From Porphyrobacter sp. LM 6 (lineage in GTDB: Bacteria; Pseudomonadota; Alphaproteobacteria; Sphingomonadales; Sphingomonadaceae): 64,000 nt of DNA. The stretch covers positions 1,116,001 through 1,180,000 of the forward strand of contig NZ_CP017113.1 in NCBI RefSeq assembly GCF_001720465.1, given 5' to 3'. How positions within the stretch are numbered: position 1 is the stretch's first letter; each line of letters starts with the position of its first letter. The notes below the pieces were generated by a model. That model was not told where the DNA came from. It worked only from the letters and a program-made list of their open reading frames with translations, and ran no database searches. Made by a program: the position numbers and the translations under genes. Positions 55,807-64,000 of the stretch are shown here, piece by piece.

Positions 55807-56924
55807 CGGCTCCGCGCGATCTCGGCGCCTTCTGCCAGCGCGGCGAGCTTGGCCCAGACAATTTCGGGATCGAGCGCATTGCTGCCCGCGTGCACCGAAA
55901 AGCCGCAGTCGACGCCCGCCATCACGCGGTCAGCGCCGAGCAGATCGGCATAGCGGCCGATGCGCTGGGCGATGAGTTCGGGATGCTCGATATAGGGTGA
56001 CTGCGGCTCGACCATGCCGGGGCACAGCACCTTGTTTTCGGGCAGCGGGTGATCGGCGAAGAAGGCGAATTCATGCGCGTGGCGCGGGTTGGCGCCTTCC
56101 AGCAGCACGGTCTGCGGCTTGGCGGTCCAGACGATATCGGCGATCTCGCCCAGCGCCACGTCGCAGTGGTGCGGGCCGGGATAGTTGCCCCAGCACAGGT
56201 GCATCCGCAGCTGCTCGGCGGGGATGTTCTGGAGCGCGTGATTGAGCGCGGCGATGTTCATGCCGATGCGCTTGCGGAAGTCCTCAAGGGAAAGGTGGGT
56301 GAACTGCACATGGCGGCCCATCGCTAGATCGGGGCAGTCCACTTGCAGGGTGATTCCCGCCGCCGCGATGGTCTCATATTCGTGGCGCAGGCCTTCGGCG
56401 AGGGCAAAGACATATTCCTCGTCGCTGGCATAGAACTGGTTGGGGAAGAACAGCGCGGTCACGCCGGGGGACGCTGCCGACATGAAGGTGGCGTGGCCGC
56501 CCGCGAGGCGCTTCAACCGCTCGGCATCGATGCGCGGGGCCTCCATGTCGATCACGGTGATGGCCGCGGTGCAGGCGGGCGCGGAACGCTTGGCGCGGCC
56601 CTTGTTGCCGAACACCTGCGCCTTGGCACCGGGGAAGGCTTCCAGATCGGCGAATTCATACTGGCCCGCCTCGCCGCCGAAGCCCGACAGGCGGTGCTTG
56701 ATATAGGTGGCGTAGCTGGGCTTGGACTGTTCGCCATCGTTGACGATGGTGATGCCCGCCTCGATCTGGCGCTTGATGACATAGGCGGTCGCTTCCTCCA
56801 CCGCGGCATCGAAGGCGGCTTCGGACACGGCCTCGCCGCCCTCGCGCGCGAACACCAGATCGAGCAGCGCTTCGGGGCGCGGCAGGCTGCCGACATGGGT
56901 GGTGGCGAAGCGGGTGGTGGTCAT
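55797..56924 (-). CDS. Cobalamin-independent methionine synthase II family protein (MetE C-terminal-like)
   Basis: 375 residues, matching only the catalytic C-terminal barrel of MetE. Zinc ligands are kept: HLCWGN (His and Cys), LLEGANPRHAHEF (Glu) and AGVDCGFSV (Cys). N-terminal TTHVGSLPRPEALLDLV is the family signature. It lacks the N-terminal half of MetE, so a methyl or alkyl transfer to a thiol other than standard methionine synthesis is likely. Last gene of the TonB-receptor operon, two bases after the hydrolase gene. Confidence 0.85.
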   Translation of the reverse strand: MTTTRFATTHVGSLPRPEALLDLVFAREGGEAVSEAAFDAAVEEATAYVIKRQIEAGITIVNDGEQSKPSYATYIKHRLSGFGGEAGQYEFADLEAFPGAKAQVFGNKGRAKRSAPACTAAITVIDMEAPRIDAERLKRLAGGHATFMSAASPGVTALFFPNQFYASDEEYVFALAEGLRHEYETIAAAGITLQVDCPDLAMGRHVQFTHLSLEDFRKRIGMNIAALNHALQNIPAEQLRMHLCWGNYPGPHHCDVALGEIADIVWTAKPQTVLLEGANPRHAHEFAFFADHPLPENKVLCPGMVEPQSPYIEHPELIAQRIGRYADLLGADRVMAGVDCGFSVHAGSNALDPEIVWAKLAALAEGAEIARSRYP

Positions 56925-56926
56925 GG

Positions 56927-57736
56927 TCAGGGCCTTGTGTGGAGGAAGGAAGCGACGGCCGCGTTGAAGGCGGCCGGGTTGTCGGCATTGGCAATATGGC
57001 CCGCGCCCGCGATTTCGGCGTGGCGCGCGCGCGGTGCGGCGGCGGCGAGGGCCTTGGCGCAGGCGCGGCGCCAGGGCGTGTCGTGTTCACCGGTCATCGC
57101 CAGCACGGGCATGGAAAGCATCGCCAGCACCTCGCGCGGGAAGCCGGGCGGCTCGCTCGCCACCAGCAGATCGCGCCCGTCGTAATCGGCGAGGATGCTG
57201 GCGACCAGCGCGCGCGCTGCGGCAGAGTGGGTCGCCATCAGCGGGTGGGCGGACCATTCGGCGCGGAATGTCGCCATATCGCCTGCCGCCGCCAGTGCGC
57301 GATAGCGGTCCAAATCGATCACCTCCTCGCGCGGCACCAGTGCGGGGAGCGGCGCGCCCGACAGGACGAGACCGGAGATGCGCCCGCCATATCGCCGTGC
57401 GGTATCGAGTGCGACCACCGCGCCGCGCGACAGGCCGACCAGCGCAAAGCGGTCAAACCCGAGTAAATCGGCGATGGCAATGACATCCTCGGCCTCGCGC
57501 GCCAGATCGGGCGGGGCGGTGGCGCGCCCGCAGCCGCGCCGGTCGGGCATGACGAGGAAGTGACCCCCTGCCAGCCCTTCGACCTGCGGCGCCCACATCC
57601 GGTGATCGAGCGTCCAGCCGTGGAGCAGGATCACCGGAAGGCCATCTCCCGCCATCGCAATCGGCAAGGTGCCGCCTGCGACGGCAACCTCGCCATAGGA
57701 CAGCTCGCAAGCCTCGGTTGAGCGCATAGCGAGCAT
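56927..57736 (-). CDS. Alpha/beta hydrolase
   Basis: 269 residues. LPVILLHGWTLDHRMWAPQ (oxyanion region), nucleophile Ser in LVGLSRGAVVAL, acid in AMTGEHDTPWR and His in GAGHIANADNPAAF. Resembles enol-lactonase/esterase members used in aromatic and terpenoid breakdown. Starts ten bases after the VOC gene; an internal ATG at 57727 is possible. Co-transcribed within the five-gene operon. Confidence 0.87.
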   Translation of the reverse strand: MLAMRSTEACELSYGEVAVAGGTLPIAMAGDGLPVILLHGWTLDHRMWAPQVEGLAGGHFLVMPDRRGCGRATAPPDLAREAEDVIAIADLLGFDRFALVGLSRGAVVALDTARRYGGRISGLVLSGAPLPALVPREEVIDLDRYRALAAAGDMATFRAEWSAHPLMATHSAAARALVASILADYDGRDLLVASEPPGFPREVLAMLSMPVLAMTGEHDTPWRRACAKALAAAAPRARHAEIAGAGHIANADNPAAFNAAVASFLHTRP

Positions 57737-57746
57737 GGGGTCAGGC

Positions 57747-58292
57747 TCAGGCCGCTTCGGCGGCGCGGAACGGGTTGTTGTTGTGGTGATCGCCCGCCAG
57801 CCAGCGCTTCAGTTCGGCATGGGCCGAGGCGCGGCGATCCGCGTCCAGCGGCGCGGCGCGTTCGTCGTCATGGGTGAACTCGAGGATCATCCCGTTGGGA
57901 TCGACGACATAGAGCGAGCGGCAATAGCCGTGCTCGAGCACATAGGTCTGCGGCTCGACGATACCGGCGGCGGCGATGCGGCGGGCGAGTTCGGCCTGAC
58001 CATCGGCATCGACGTGGAGCGCGATGTGGATGAAGGGGCTGGCCGGCATTTCCGGGCCGAATTCGGCCTGATCCTCGGGATCGGCGAACTGGAAGAAGGC
58101 GAGCGCGCTGCCATCGGCGAGTTCGAAGAACACGTGGCAATAGGTGCGCTCCTTGCCGAACAGCTCGTCCTTTTCGCAATAGGTCGCCATCAGCGGGAAG
58201 CCGAGCACGTCTTCATAGAAGGCGCGGGTGGCTTCGAGGTCCTTGGTGACATAGGCGGTGTGGTGGAGGCGGTTCGCCAGAATCTTCGTCAT
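57747..58292 (-). CDS. VOC-superfamily protein (glyoxalase/dioxygenase-like)
   Basis: 181 residues with two beta-alpha-beta-beta-beta modules: LHHTAYVTKDLEATRAFYED and PFIHIALHVDADGQAELARR, and ending GYCRSLYVVDPNGMILEF. Metal ligands plausible at His11-type position, the His of FIHIAL and the Glu of ILEF. Could be a dioxygenase, isomerase or lyase. 27 bp downstream of wrbA. Confidence 0.85.
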   Translation of the reverse strand: MTKILANRLHHTAYVTKDLEATRAFYEDVLGFPLMATYCEKDELFGKERTYCHVFFELADGSALAFFQFADPEDQAEFGPEMPASPFIHIALHVDADGQAELARRIAAAGIVEPQTYVLEHGYCRSLYVVDPNGMILEFTHDDERAAPLDADRRASAHAELKRWLAGDHHNNNPFRAAEAA

Positions 58293-58319
58293 CGTGCTCT
58301 CTCCGTCATTCGGTCAGTG

Positions 58320-58922
58320 TCAGGCGGCCAGCTTGGCGGCGATGGCCGCCACGTGCGCGCCCTGGAAGCGCGCCCCGGCGAGCTCGTTCGCGCTCGGCAT
58401 CCGGCTGCCGTCATTACCAGCCAGCGTGCTCGCGCCATAGGGGGTGCCGCCGCTGATTTCGTTCATCTCGGCATTGCCTTCGAACGTGTAGGGCAGGCCG
58501 ACAATCACCATGCCGTGGTGCAGCAGGGTGGTGTGGAACGAGGTGATGGTGGTCTCCTGCCCGCCGTGCTGGCTGGCGGTTGAGACGAACACCGAGCCGA
58601 CCTTGCCGACCAGCGCCTTGGTGAACCACAACCCACCCGTCTGATCGAGGAAGTTGCGCATCTGTGCCGCCATGTTGCCGAAGCGGGTGGGCGTGCCGAA
58701 GATGATCGCGTCATAATCGGCCAGCTCGTTCGGATCGGCGATAGGTGCGGCCTGATCGAGCTTCACGCCCGATGCGGCCGCAACATCGTCGGGCACCAGT
58801 TCGGGAACGCGCTTCACACTGACTTCGGTGCCGGGGACGCTGGCGGCGCCTTCGGCAACCGCAGCGGCCATCGCCTCGATATGGCCATAGCTCGAATAAT
58901 AGAGCACCAGCACCTTGGTCAT
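58320..58922 (-). CDS. wrbA: NAD(P)H:quinone oxidoreductase, WrbA type
   Basis: 200 residues. FMN phosphate loop [49 protein letters not shown] and the final [12 protein letters not shown] are the WrbA pattern. Two-electron reduction of quinones, protecting against redox cycling. Its presence in the operon suggests that a quinone or aromatic intermediate is handled. 15 bp after the TonB receptor gene. Confidence 0.92.
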   Translation of the reverse strand: MTKVLVLYYSSYGHIEAMAAAVAEGAASVPGTEVSVKRVPELVPDDVAAASGVKLDQAAPIADPNELADYDAIIFGTPTRFGNMAAQMRNFLDQTGGLWFTKALVGKVGSVFVSTASQHGGQETTITSFHTTLLHHGMVIVGLPYTFEGNAEMNEISGGTPYGASTLAGNDGSRMPSANELAGARFQGAHVAAIAAKLAA

Positions 58923-58937
58923 GTGTCTTGCTTTCCC

Positions 58938-61145
58938 TTAGAACTTGTAGCCGATTTCAACGCCGTAACGACGCGGACGGGCGCGGAACACGAACCCGCC
59001 GGGCGAGAATTCGGCGTTGTAGGTCTCGTCAAACAGGTTCTGGGCGAAGGCCGTGATCGACACGCCGTTTTCCAGCTTCACGCCTGCACGCGCATCGACC
59101 AGATCGACCGGATTGCGCACGGTGGTGTTGAACGGCTCCCACCAGGTCTTGCCGGTGCGGCGATAGTCGATCCGCAGCAGGCCATCGATGGTGTCGGAGA
59201 TCGGCCCGGCATACTGCGCGCCGAGGTTGAGCGTGTAGCGCGAGATCTGCGGAGCTTCGTTGCCGATCACCGAGGGATCGGCGAAGTCCTTGATCTCGCT
59301 GTCGGTCACGCCGATCGCAGCGTTGATATCGAAGTTGGGCAGCACTTCCGCGCTCGCTTCCAGTTCGAAGCCGTTGATCCGCGTCTCGGGAATATTGCCG
59401 AGGTTCTGGGTCGAGGACTGTGCGAGGAATACGAAGAAGTAGCTGTTCTTCGACAGCGTGGTGTAGGCCGCACCTGCCAGACGCACCGGCCCGAGCTGGG
59501 CCTTGGCACCGACTTCGAAAGTATCGGCGGTTTCGTCCTGGAACAGGTCGCCCACGCCGACGATGCCGTTGTTGACCGCTTCGGCGCCAACGCCGGTCTG
59601 GTTGAACCCGCCCGAACGGAAACCGCGCGAATAGCCGCCATAAAGCGTGAAGTCGGGGCTCGGTTCATAGGTCAGCGTGATCTTGGGCTGCCAGTCATCG
59701 AACACCGCGGTGCGGACTTCACCGCTCTGCGCCTGCGGCACGCCGGGCACATTGGGAAGGAAGCCCTGCGGGGTCAGCGTGGTCTGGCGGCGACGATCAC
59801 GGTCATAGCGCAGCGAGGCATCGACCCGGAACTCGGGGCTCAGCTCGTAACCGGCATTGGCGAACATCGCCCAGGCGAAGTTTTCCTGCCCGTCAGCCAG
59901 ATAGGAGAACTGCGGGTTGAGCGGGTTGGTCGAAGGGCTGCGATAGACCGGGAATACGCCGTTGCCGGTATCGATCATGTTGCCGGTCGAAATGAACCGG
60001 GTGGTGTCGATCAGGTAGCCGCCGACCATCCAGTTGAACGGACGGCCATCCTCGGGCGAAGCGAGGCGCACTTCCTGGCTAAACGCCTTCACGTTCAGAT
60101 ACTGGCTCTGGTTGAGGTCGAAGCCGTTGCCGGGGCCGAACAGGAATTCGAACAGGTTGAAGAAGAAGCTGTCCGGGATCGGCTGGAAATCGAACGCGTC
60201 GCCGGTCAGGATTTCCTTGACGGTGTCATAGGACGAGATCGAGGTCAGCACCGCGTTGTCGCCGGCATATTCGACCTTGAGCGCGACGTTGTAGATATCG
60301 CGGTCGTTCTGGCCGGTGTTGTTGACCCGCACGTCGGCAATGTCGTTCACGTCGGCGACGATGTTGTAATAGAGGCCCTGCGTGCGCAGCTGGTTGACGC
60401 TGGCGCGCAGATCGAAGGTCAGCTGGTCGGTGGCTTCGATCAGCAGGTTGCCGCGCAGGCTGAAGTCTTCGACCGGATCGGCATCTTCACCCAGGAAGGT
60501 GTTGGGGATGAAGCCTTCGGTATCGTACCACGAGCCAGCGATGCGGAACTTGACGTTCTCGGCAATCGGGCCGCTCACCCCGCCGCGCAGGAAGTAGCCG
60601 AAGCCGTTGTCGATGCCGGCGGTGATGTTGCCGGCGAATTCGTCGGTCGGCTTCTTGGTGCTGATGATGATCGCGCCGCCGATGGCGTTACGACCATAGA
60701 GGCCGCCCTGCGGGCCTTTCAGCACTTCGATCTGCTCGATATCGAACAGATCCTGGTTGAACTGGGCCGGGTTCACCTGCTGCACCCCGTCGACGATCAC
60801 CGCCACCGAAGGCTCGGAATTGCGGTTCTGGGTGATGCCGCGGATGATGACGAAGGCGTTGCCTGCGTTCTGCGTCTCGACGAGGTTCACGTTGGGGGTG
60901 AGCGCGATGAAATCGGACGGGCGCTCGATCCCGGCATTCTCGATCGCCTTCGAATCGAACGCGGTGACCGCGGCGGGCGTGTCCTGCAAGGTTTCGGTGC
61001 GGCGCAGGCCGGTGACGACGATGCCTTCATCGGCGGCGGTATCGGCGGCGGGTGCGGCGGCATCCTGCGCGGCGAGGGGTGCGGCGGTCAGCGTGGCTGC
61101 GGCAAGCGCAACGGTGCTGGCGAGGCTGGTGCCCGGAAACTTCAT
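58938..61145 (-). CDS. TonB-dependent receptor, first gene of the catabolic operon
   Basis: 735 residues. Signal peptide STVALAAATLTAAPLAAQ, TonB box DEGIVVTGLRR, plug with LKGPQGGLYGRNAIGGAIII, barrel ending GVEIGYKF. Outer-membrane importer for the compound broken down by the four downstream enzymes. The double palindrome at 61216-61247 sits about 70 bases before the start and should control it. Confidence 0.93.
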   Translation of the reverse strand: MKFPGTSLASTVALAAATLTAAPLAAQDAAAPAADTAADEGIVVTGLRRTETLQDTPAAVTAFDSKAIENAGIERPSDFIALTPNVNLVETQNAGNAFVIIRGITQNRNSEPSVAVIVDGVQQVNPAQFNQDLFDIEQIEVLKGPQGGLYGRNAIGGAIIISTKKPTDEFAGNITAGIDNGFGYFLRGGVSGPIAENVKFRIAGSWYDTEGFIPNTFLGEDADPVEDFSLRGNLLIEATDQLTFDLRASVNQLRTQGLYYNIVADVNDIADVRVNNTGQNDRDIYNVALKVEYAGDNAVLTSISSYDTVKEILTGDAFDFQPIPDSFFFNLFEFLFGPGNGFDLNQSQYLNVKAFSQEVRLASPEDGRPFNWMVGGYLIDTTRFISTGNMIDTGNGVFPVYRSPSTNPLNPQFSYLADGQENFAWAMFANAGYELSPEFRVDASLRYDRDRRRQTTLTPQGFLPNVPGVPQAQSGEVRTAVFDDWQPKITLTYEPSPDFTLYGGYSRGFRSGGFNQTGVGAEAVNNGIVGVGDLFQDETADTFEVGAKAQLGPVRLAGAAYTTLSKNSYFFVFLAQSSTQNLGNIPETRINGFELEASAEVLPNFDINAAIGVTDSEIKDFADPSVIGNEAPQISRYTLNLGAQYAGPISDTIDGLLRIDYRRTGKTWWEPFNTTVRNPVDLVDARAGVKLENGVSITAFAQNLFDETYNAEFSPGGFVFRARPRRYGVEIGYKF

Positions 61146-61215
61146 ACAACTCTCCCCTGTGTGCGCATGACGCGCAGCTCTTATGGCGACCCCTCCCTAG
61201 CGCGGAATTACAAAC

Positions 61216-61247
61216 TTCGCAATGCGAAGTCAACTTCGATATGCGAA
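61216..61247. promoter_or_regulatory. Predicted IclR operator, double palindrome, site 1
   Basis: TTCGCAATGCGAA (61216-61228) and TTCGATATGCGAA (61235-61247), centres 19 bp apart, joined by GTCAAC. Same layout as site 2 at 63395-63426. Upstream of the TonB-receptor operon. Confidence 0.72.
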
Positions 61248-61377
61248 AAATGGCTGTAGGACGTCAGCGGGCATCCCAGGCCTTGCCCGGCCCGGTCCAG
61301 ACCCTGGTTAGACCTGTCTTGACCCCTTGTTGACCCCACGTTGCACCCCTCCAGAACGGGGTTTCGGGACCCTTCGA

Positions 61378-62205
61378 TCAGGGCATCAGCGCTGCTTCGA
61401 GCGTCGGCCAGCGCTTCAGCGAAGCCTCGATTTCGCCCGCAGCAGCGCGCAGCAGCGGCAGGCGGGTGCGGACCAGCTCGTCCTGCGAAATGCGGGTGGT
61501 CGAAGTCGAGCAGTTAATGCTCGCAATCACCCGTCCCCCGCGCCCGAAGATCGGCACGGCGACCGAGACGATCCCGTAATCGAGCTCGTCGAGCGCGGAA
61601 TCGTACCCCCGCGCCGCGATCAGATCGAGCCGTTCGGCCATCGCCGCGCCGTCGGTGACGGTGCGCTCGGTAAAGCGCTGGAACGGCGCGCGTGCGAGCA
61701 AGGCAGCGCGCTCGGCCTCCGGCAGATGCGCGGCCAGCGCCTTGCCGAGCGAGGTCGCGTGGAAGGGAAAGCGCGTGCCGACGCCCGCCGCGACGCGGAA
61801 CCGCCGGTCGGTCGAAACGTGGGCGACATAGAGGATCTCTGCTCCCGAAAGCACGCACAGCGAGGCGCTGTCGCCGGTCTGGTCGCGCAGGGCTTGCAAG
61901 GGCGGGAGCACGACCTGTTCGATCTGCATCGAGGCGAGGAACGCCGAGCCGATCGTCAGCACCGCCGGGCGCAGCAGAAACTTGCGTTCGTGCTGACCGA
62001 CATAGCCGAGCTCGACCAGCGTGATCAGGCACCGCCGCGCCACCGCCGGGGGCAGGCCGGTCTTGGCCGCCACTTCGGACAGGGTCATCTCCGGGTGATC
62101 CTCGTCAAACGCCTTGAGGACGCGCAGGCCCCGTTCGAGCGTGGAGAGGAACTCGGGGTCCTTCCCCTGTTCCCTGATCGTGGCTTCAGCCCCTGCGGAT
62201 CCCAT
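61378..62205 (-). CDS. IclR-family transcriptional regulator
   Basis: 275 residues. N-terminal winged helix LERGLRVLKAFDEDHPEMTL, SEVAAKTGLPPAVARRCLIT, then the effector GAF-like domain (VAAGVGTRFPFHATSLGKAL). PcaR/PobR-like subgroup by pattern, regulators of aromatic-acid catabolism. ATG at 62205 overlaps the CoA-transferase stop by 20 bases, so the two are co-expressed. It probably binds the paired palindromes at 61216 and 63395. Confidence 0.88.
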   Translation of the reverse strand: MGSAGAEATIREQGKDPEFLSTLERGLRVLKAFDEDHPEMTLSEVAAKTGLPPAVARRCLITLVELGYVGQHERKFLLRPAVLTIGSAFLASMQIEQVVLPPLQALRDQTGDSASLCVLSGAEILYVAHVSTDRRFRVAAGVGTRFPFHATSLGKALAAHLPEAERAALLARAPFQRFTERTVTDGAAMAERLDLIAARGYDSALDELDYGIVSVAVPIFGRGGRVIASINCSTSTTRISQDELVRTRLPLLRAAAGEIEASLKRWPTLEAALMP

Positions 62206-63346
62206 GCACCGGCCTTTCGATGGAGCGGCGGATTGCCGCGTCGTCGGCTCCCAATACGGGCGGGGCGGTGACGCTGTCCATCCGTTCGCCATCGAAGCTC
62301 ACCGGGAAACGGATCGTGCGGAATTCGCCATGCGGGCCATCGGGATCGCTGACCTCGATCCCGAGCACCTTGGCCTGCTCCGTGGCCAGCACCTCGGTGG
62401 TGTCATAGACGGGCGAATTGGGCACTTCGCGCAGCGTGAGTTCCTCGGTCCACTCGGCGCGGGTGCGGGTCGCGAAGATCGGCGCGAGGAAGGCGGCGAC
62501 ATCCTCGTAATGCGCGATCCGCGCCTCGCGGGTGGCGAAGGCGGGCTGTTCGAGCATATCGGGATGGCCGACCGCAGCAGCGAGGTTTTCCCAGAACTTG
62601 GGCGGCGATGACATGTGCAGTGCCAGCCACCTGCCGTCCGAGCACTGGAACACATAGCTCTGGCTGACATGCGGGCGGCTATACGGCCCCATGACCTCTC
62701 CGGCGGAGAGCAGGTGGGTGAAGTCGTCGAGGTTGAAGTGGCACATTGCCTCGAACATCGAGGTTTCGACCACGCGGCCCTTGCCGGTGACATGGCGTTC
62801 GTTGAGCGCCGCAAGGATGCCGAGCGCCGTGTAGAAGCCGGTCATGGCATCGGCGATTGCGGGGCCGACCACGCGCGGGTGTTCGGGGTTCACCAGCAGC
62901 CGCAGGAAGCCGGATGCGGCCTGCGCGACGGTGTCGAAGGCGGGGCGATCGCGCTCCGGCCCCTCGCTGCCGAAGCCCGAAATCGTGGCATAGACCAGCC
63001 GCGGGTTGATCCCCTGGAGCCGCGCCGCATCGACATTCAGCCGCCCCGCCACACCCGGGCGGAAGTTCTGGATGAACACGTCGGCATCCTCGACCAGCCG
63101 GTCGAGCACGGCGAGATCGTCGGGGTTCTTGGGATCGATGGTGATCGAACGCTTGTTGCGGTTATAGGTCTGGAAGTGGGGGGCGTAGAGTTCGCCCTTG
63201 AAGTTGCGGAACGGATCACCGGTCCCCGGCTGTTCGACCTTGATGACATCCGCGCCCAGATCAGCGAGCAGCATCCCGGCCGCCGGGCCGGTGATGAAGG
63301 TGCCCATTTCAAGCACGGTAACGCCCTGTAGGGGTCTCGCGGTCAT
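62186..63346 (-). CDS. CaiB/BaiF-type (class III) CoA transferase
   Basis: 386 residues. LQGVTVLEMGTFITGPAAGM, LADLGADVIKVEQPGTGDPF, NRNKRSITIDPKNPDD, and the catalytic Asp in IADAMTGFYTALGIL. Moves CoA from a donor thioester to a carboxylic acid, activating the imported compound or an intermediate. ATG at 63346 is preferred to upstream starts within the operator region. Divergent from the citryl-CoA-lyase-like gene. Confidence 0.9.
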   Translation of the reverse strand: MTARPLQGVTVLEMGTFITGPAAGMLLADLGADVIKVEQPGTGDPFRNFKGELYAPHFQTYNRNKRSITIDPKNPDDLAVLDRLVEDADVFIQNFRPGVAGRLNVDAARLQGINPRLVYATISGFGSEGPERDRPAFDTVAQAASGFLRLLVNPEHPRVVGPAIADAMTGFYTALGILAALNERHVTGKGRVVETSMFEAMCHFNLDDFTHLLSAGEVMGPYSRPHVSQSYVFQCSDGRWLALHMSSPPKFWENLAAAVGHPDMLEQPAFATREARIAHYEDVAAFLAPIFATRTRAEWTEELTLREVPNSPVYDTTEVLATEQAKVLGIEVSDPDGPHGEFRTIRFPVSFDGERMDSVTAPPVLGADDAAIRRSIERPVHGIRRG

Positions 63347-63394
63347 CCAACACATCCCATCTGCTTGCCTTGATGCGGATGTGACACTATATTC

Positions 63395-63426
63395 TTCGCA
63401 TAACGAAATCAACTTCGAATATCGAA
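63395..63426. promoter_or_regulatory. Predicted IclR operator, double palindrome, site 2
   Basis: TTCGCATAACGAA (63395-63407) and TTCGAATATCGAA (63414-63426), joined by ATCAAC, centres 19 bp apart. Lies in the 92-bp divergent gap and touches the SD of the plus-strand gene. Confidence 0.72.
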
Positions 63427-63438
63427 AAGGAACGCCCG

Positions 63439-64000
63439 ATGCGTATCGGCAAACAGGACAACGCCGTCACCTCGATCTGCACCTCGGATGCCACCAGCAT
63501 CACCGTGCGGGGCATGGACCTGTGTAGCGAAGTGATCGGCCATGTCGATTTCACGAGCTACTTCTGGCTGCTGGTGACCGGCACCATGCCCTCTGCCCCG
63601 CAGAAGGCGCTGGCGGATGCGGTGCTGTGCGCGATTGCCGAACATGGGCTGGTTCCGAGCGTTGTCGCCACCCGCATGACCTATGCCGCCGCGCCGGAAG
63701 CCTTCCACGGGGCGGTTGCCGCTGGCCTGCTCGGGTGCGGCAGCGTGGTGCTGGGTAGCGCGGAAGTTGCGGGCAAGTTCTACGCGCAGGTCGTCGCCGA
63801 TAGCGAGGGCGGCGATCCAGCCGCCACGGCCACCGCGGCGATCAAGGCCCTGCGCGCGGAAAAGAAGGCGATACCCGGCTTCGGCCACCCGCAGCATTCG
63901 GGCGGCGATCCGCGCGCGCATCGACTGCTGGCGCTCGCCAAGGAGCACGGGATGGAGGGCAAGCACATCGCGATGCTCCGCACCATCGAAGCCGTGCTGC
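63439..64000 (+). CDS. Citryl-CoA lyase/citrate-synthase-like protein, N-terminal part
   Basis: First 187 codons; the gene continues beyond the window. Citrate-synthase-fold small form: ITVRGMDLCSEVIGHVDFTS, FWLLVTGTMPSAPQKALAD, HGLVPSVVATRMTY and AIPGFGHPQHSGGDPRAHRL with the conserved His. Such proteins split or form citryl-CoA-type esters. AAAGGAA lies seven bases before the ATG. Divergent from the CoA transferase and sharing its operator, which suggests CoA activation followed by C-C cleavage. Confidence 0.85.
   Translation, partial: MRIGKQDNAVTSICTSDATSITVRGMDLCSEVIGHVDFTSYFWLLVTGTMPSAPQKALADAVLCAIAEHGLVPSVVATRMTYAAAPEAFHGAVAAGLLGCGSVVLGSAEVAGKFYAQVVADSEGGDPAATATAAIKALRAEKKAIPGFGHPQHSGGDPRAHRLLALAKEHGMEGKHIAMLRTIEAVL

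Noticed and set aside
58881..61259. 792-codon plus-strand open frame opposite the second TonB receptor
   Set aside because: Same reason: the minus strand encodes the full receptor with signal, TonB box and barrel end.
61319..61349. TTG(C)ACCCC repeated three times at about 11-bp spacing
   Set aside because: Short, imperfect, and between the IclR stop and the TonB operator without obvious purpose; probably chance.

Overview
The window reads as a chromosomal segment of a high-GC alphaproteobacterium, most likely a sphingomonad (Sphingomonadaceae or Erythrobacteraceae). Evidence for this: two large TonB-dependent receptors next to catabolic genes, two carotenoid/stilbene-type oxygenases, CoA-dependent degradation genes, a Tat-lipoprotein aldehyde/isoquinoline-type molybdoenzyme, RTX proteins, and the general style of gene packing. 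No rRNA, intact tRNA or CRISPR was seen.

Region 1 (1-13.8 kb, minus strand) is a surface-polysaccharide cluster of the Wzx/Wzy type. In transcription order it has a MarR-type EPS regulator, a UDP-glucuronate-4-epimerase-like enzyme, a TviB/WbpO-type nucleotide-sugar dehydrogenase, a flippase (Wzx), a probable polymerase (Wzy), three glycosyltransferases, a hexapeptide acyltransferase, an fnlA/fnlB/fnlC set making a UDP-N-acetyl-6-deoxy-L-hexosamine, and a WbuB-like glycosyltransferase cut by the window edge. Several genes here are visibly AT-richer than the rest of the window.

Region 2 (13.9-21.6 kb) is accessory. An unusual three-gene operon (large serine recombinase plus two different RepB/ParB-like proteins) separates the polysaccharide cluster from a divergent NusG/RfaH-like antiterminator, a VanZ-like membrane protein and galE. 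Two toxin-antitoxin-like pairs follow: a HicA-like small protein with a DNA-binding partner behind a perfect 20-bp palindrome, and a GNAT/DUF1778 pair. A lone tRNA T-arm-like fragment marks the boundary to ordinary metabolism.

Region 3 (21.6-46.3 kb) is mixed metabolism: two secreted metallohydrolases, an FadH-like oxidoreductase with enoyl-CoA hydratase facing an acyl-CoA dehydrogenase, a bicarbonate locus (SulP transporter, beta carbonic anhydrase, two Cys-less ArsR paralogues and a degenerate isocitrate/isopropylmalate-dehydrogenase-like protein), two carotenoid oxygenases with a TonB receptor and aldehyde dehydrogenase, an HSL-type esterase, and an IorA/IorB oxidoreductase.

Region 4 (46.3-55.8 kb) holds one RTX beta-propeller protein followed by two almost identical copies of a small-secreted-protein + M10 RTX metalloprotease pair. 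The 3253-bp unit is a recent tandem duplication, and diagnostic bases place the unequal crossover inside a 29-bp window in the shared 3' module, so the middle protease is chimeric.

Region 5 (55.8-64 kb) looks like one catabolic regulon: a five-gene minus-strand operon (TonB receptor, WrbA, VOC protein, alpha/beta hydrolase, MetE-C-like protein), a CaiB-type CoA transferase with its IclR regulator, and a divergent citryl-CoA-lyase-like gene running off the window. The same double-palindrome motif lies in front of both the TonB operon and the CoA-transferase/lyase divergence, giving a predicted IclR operator.
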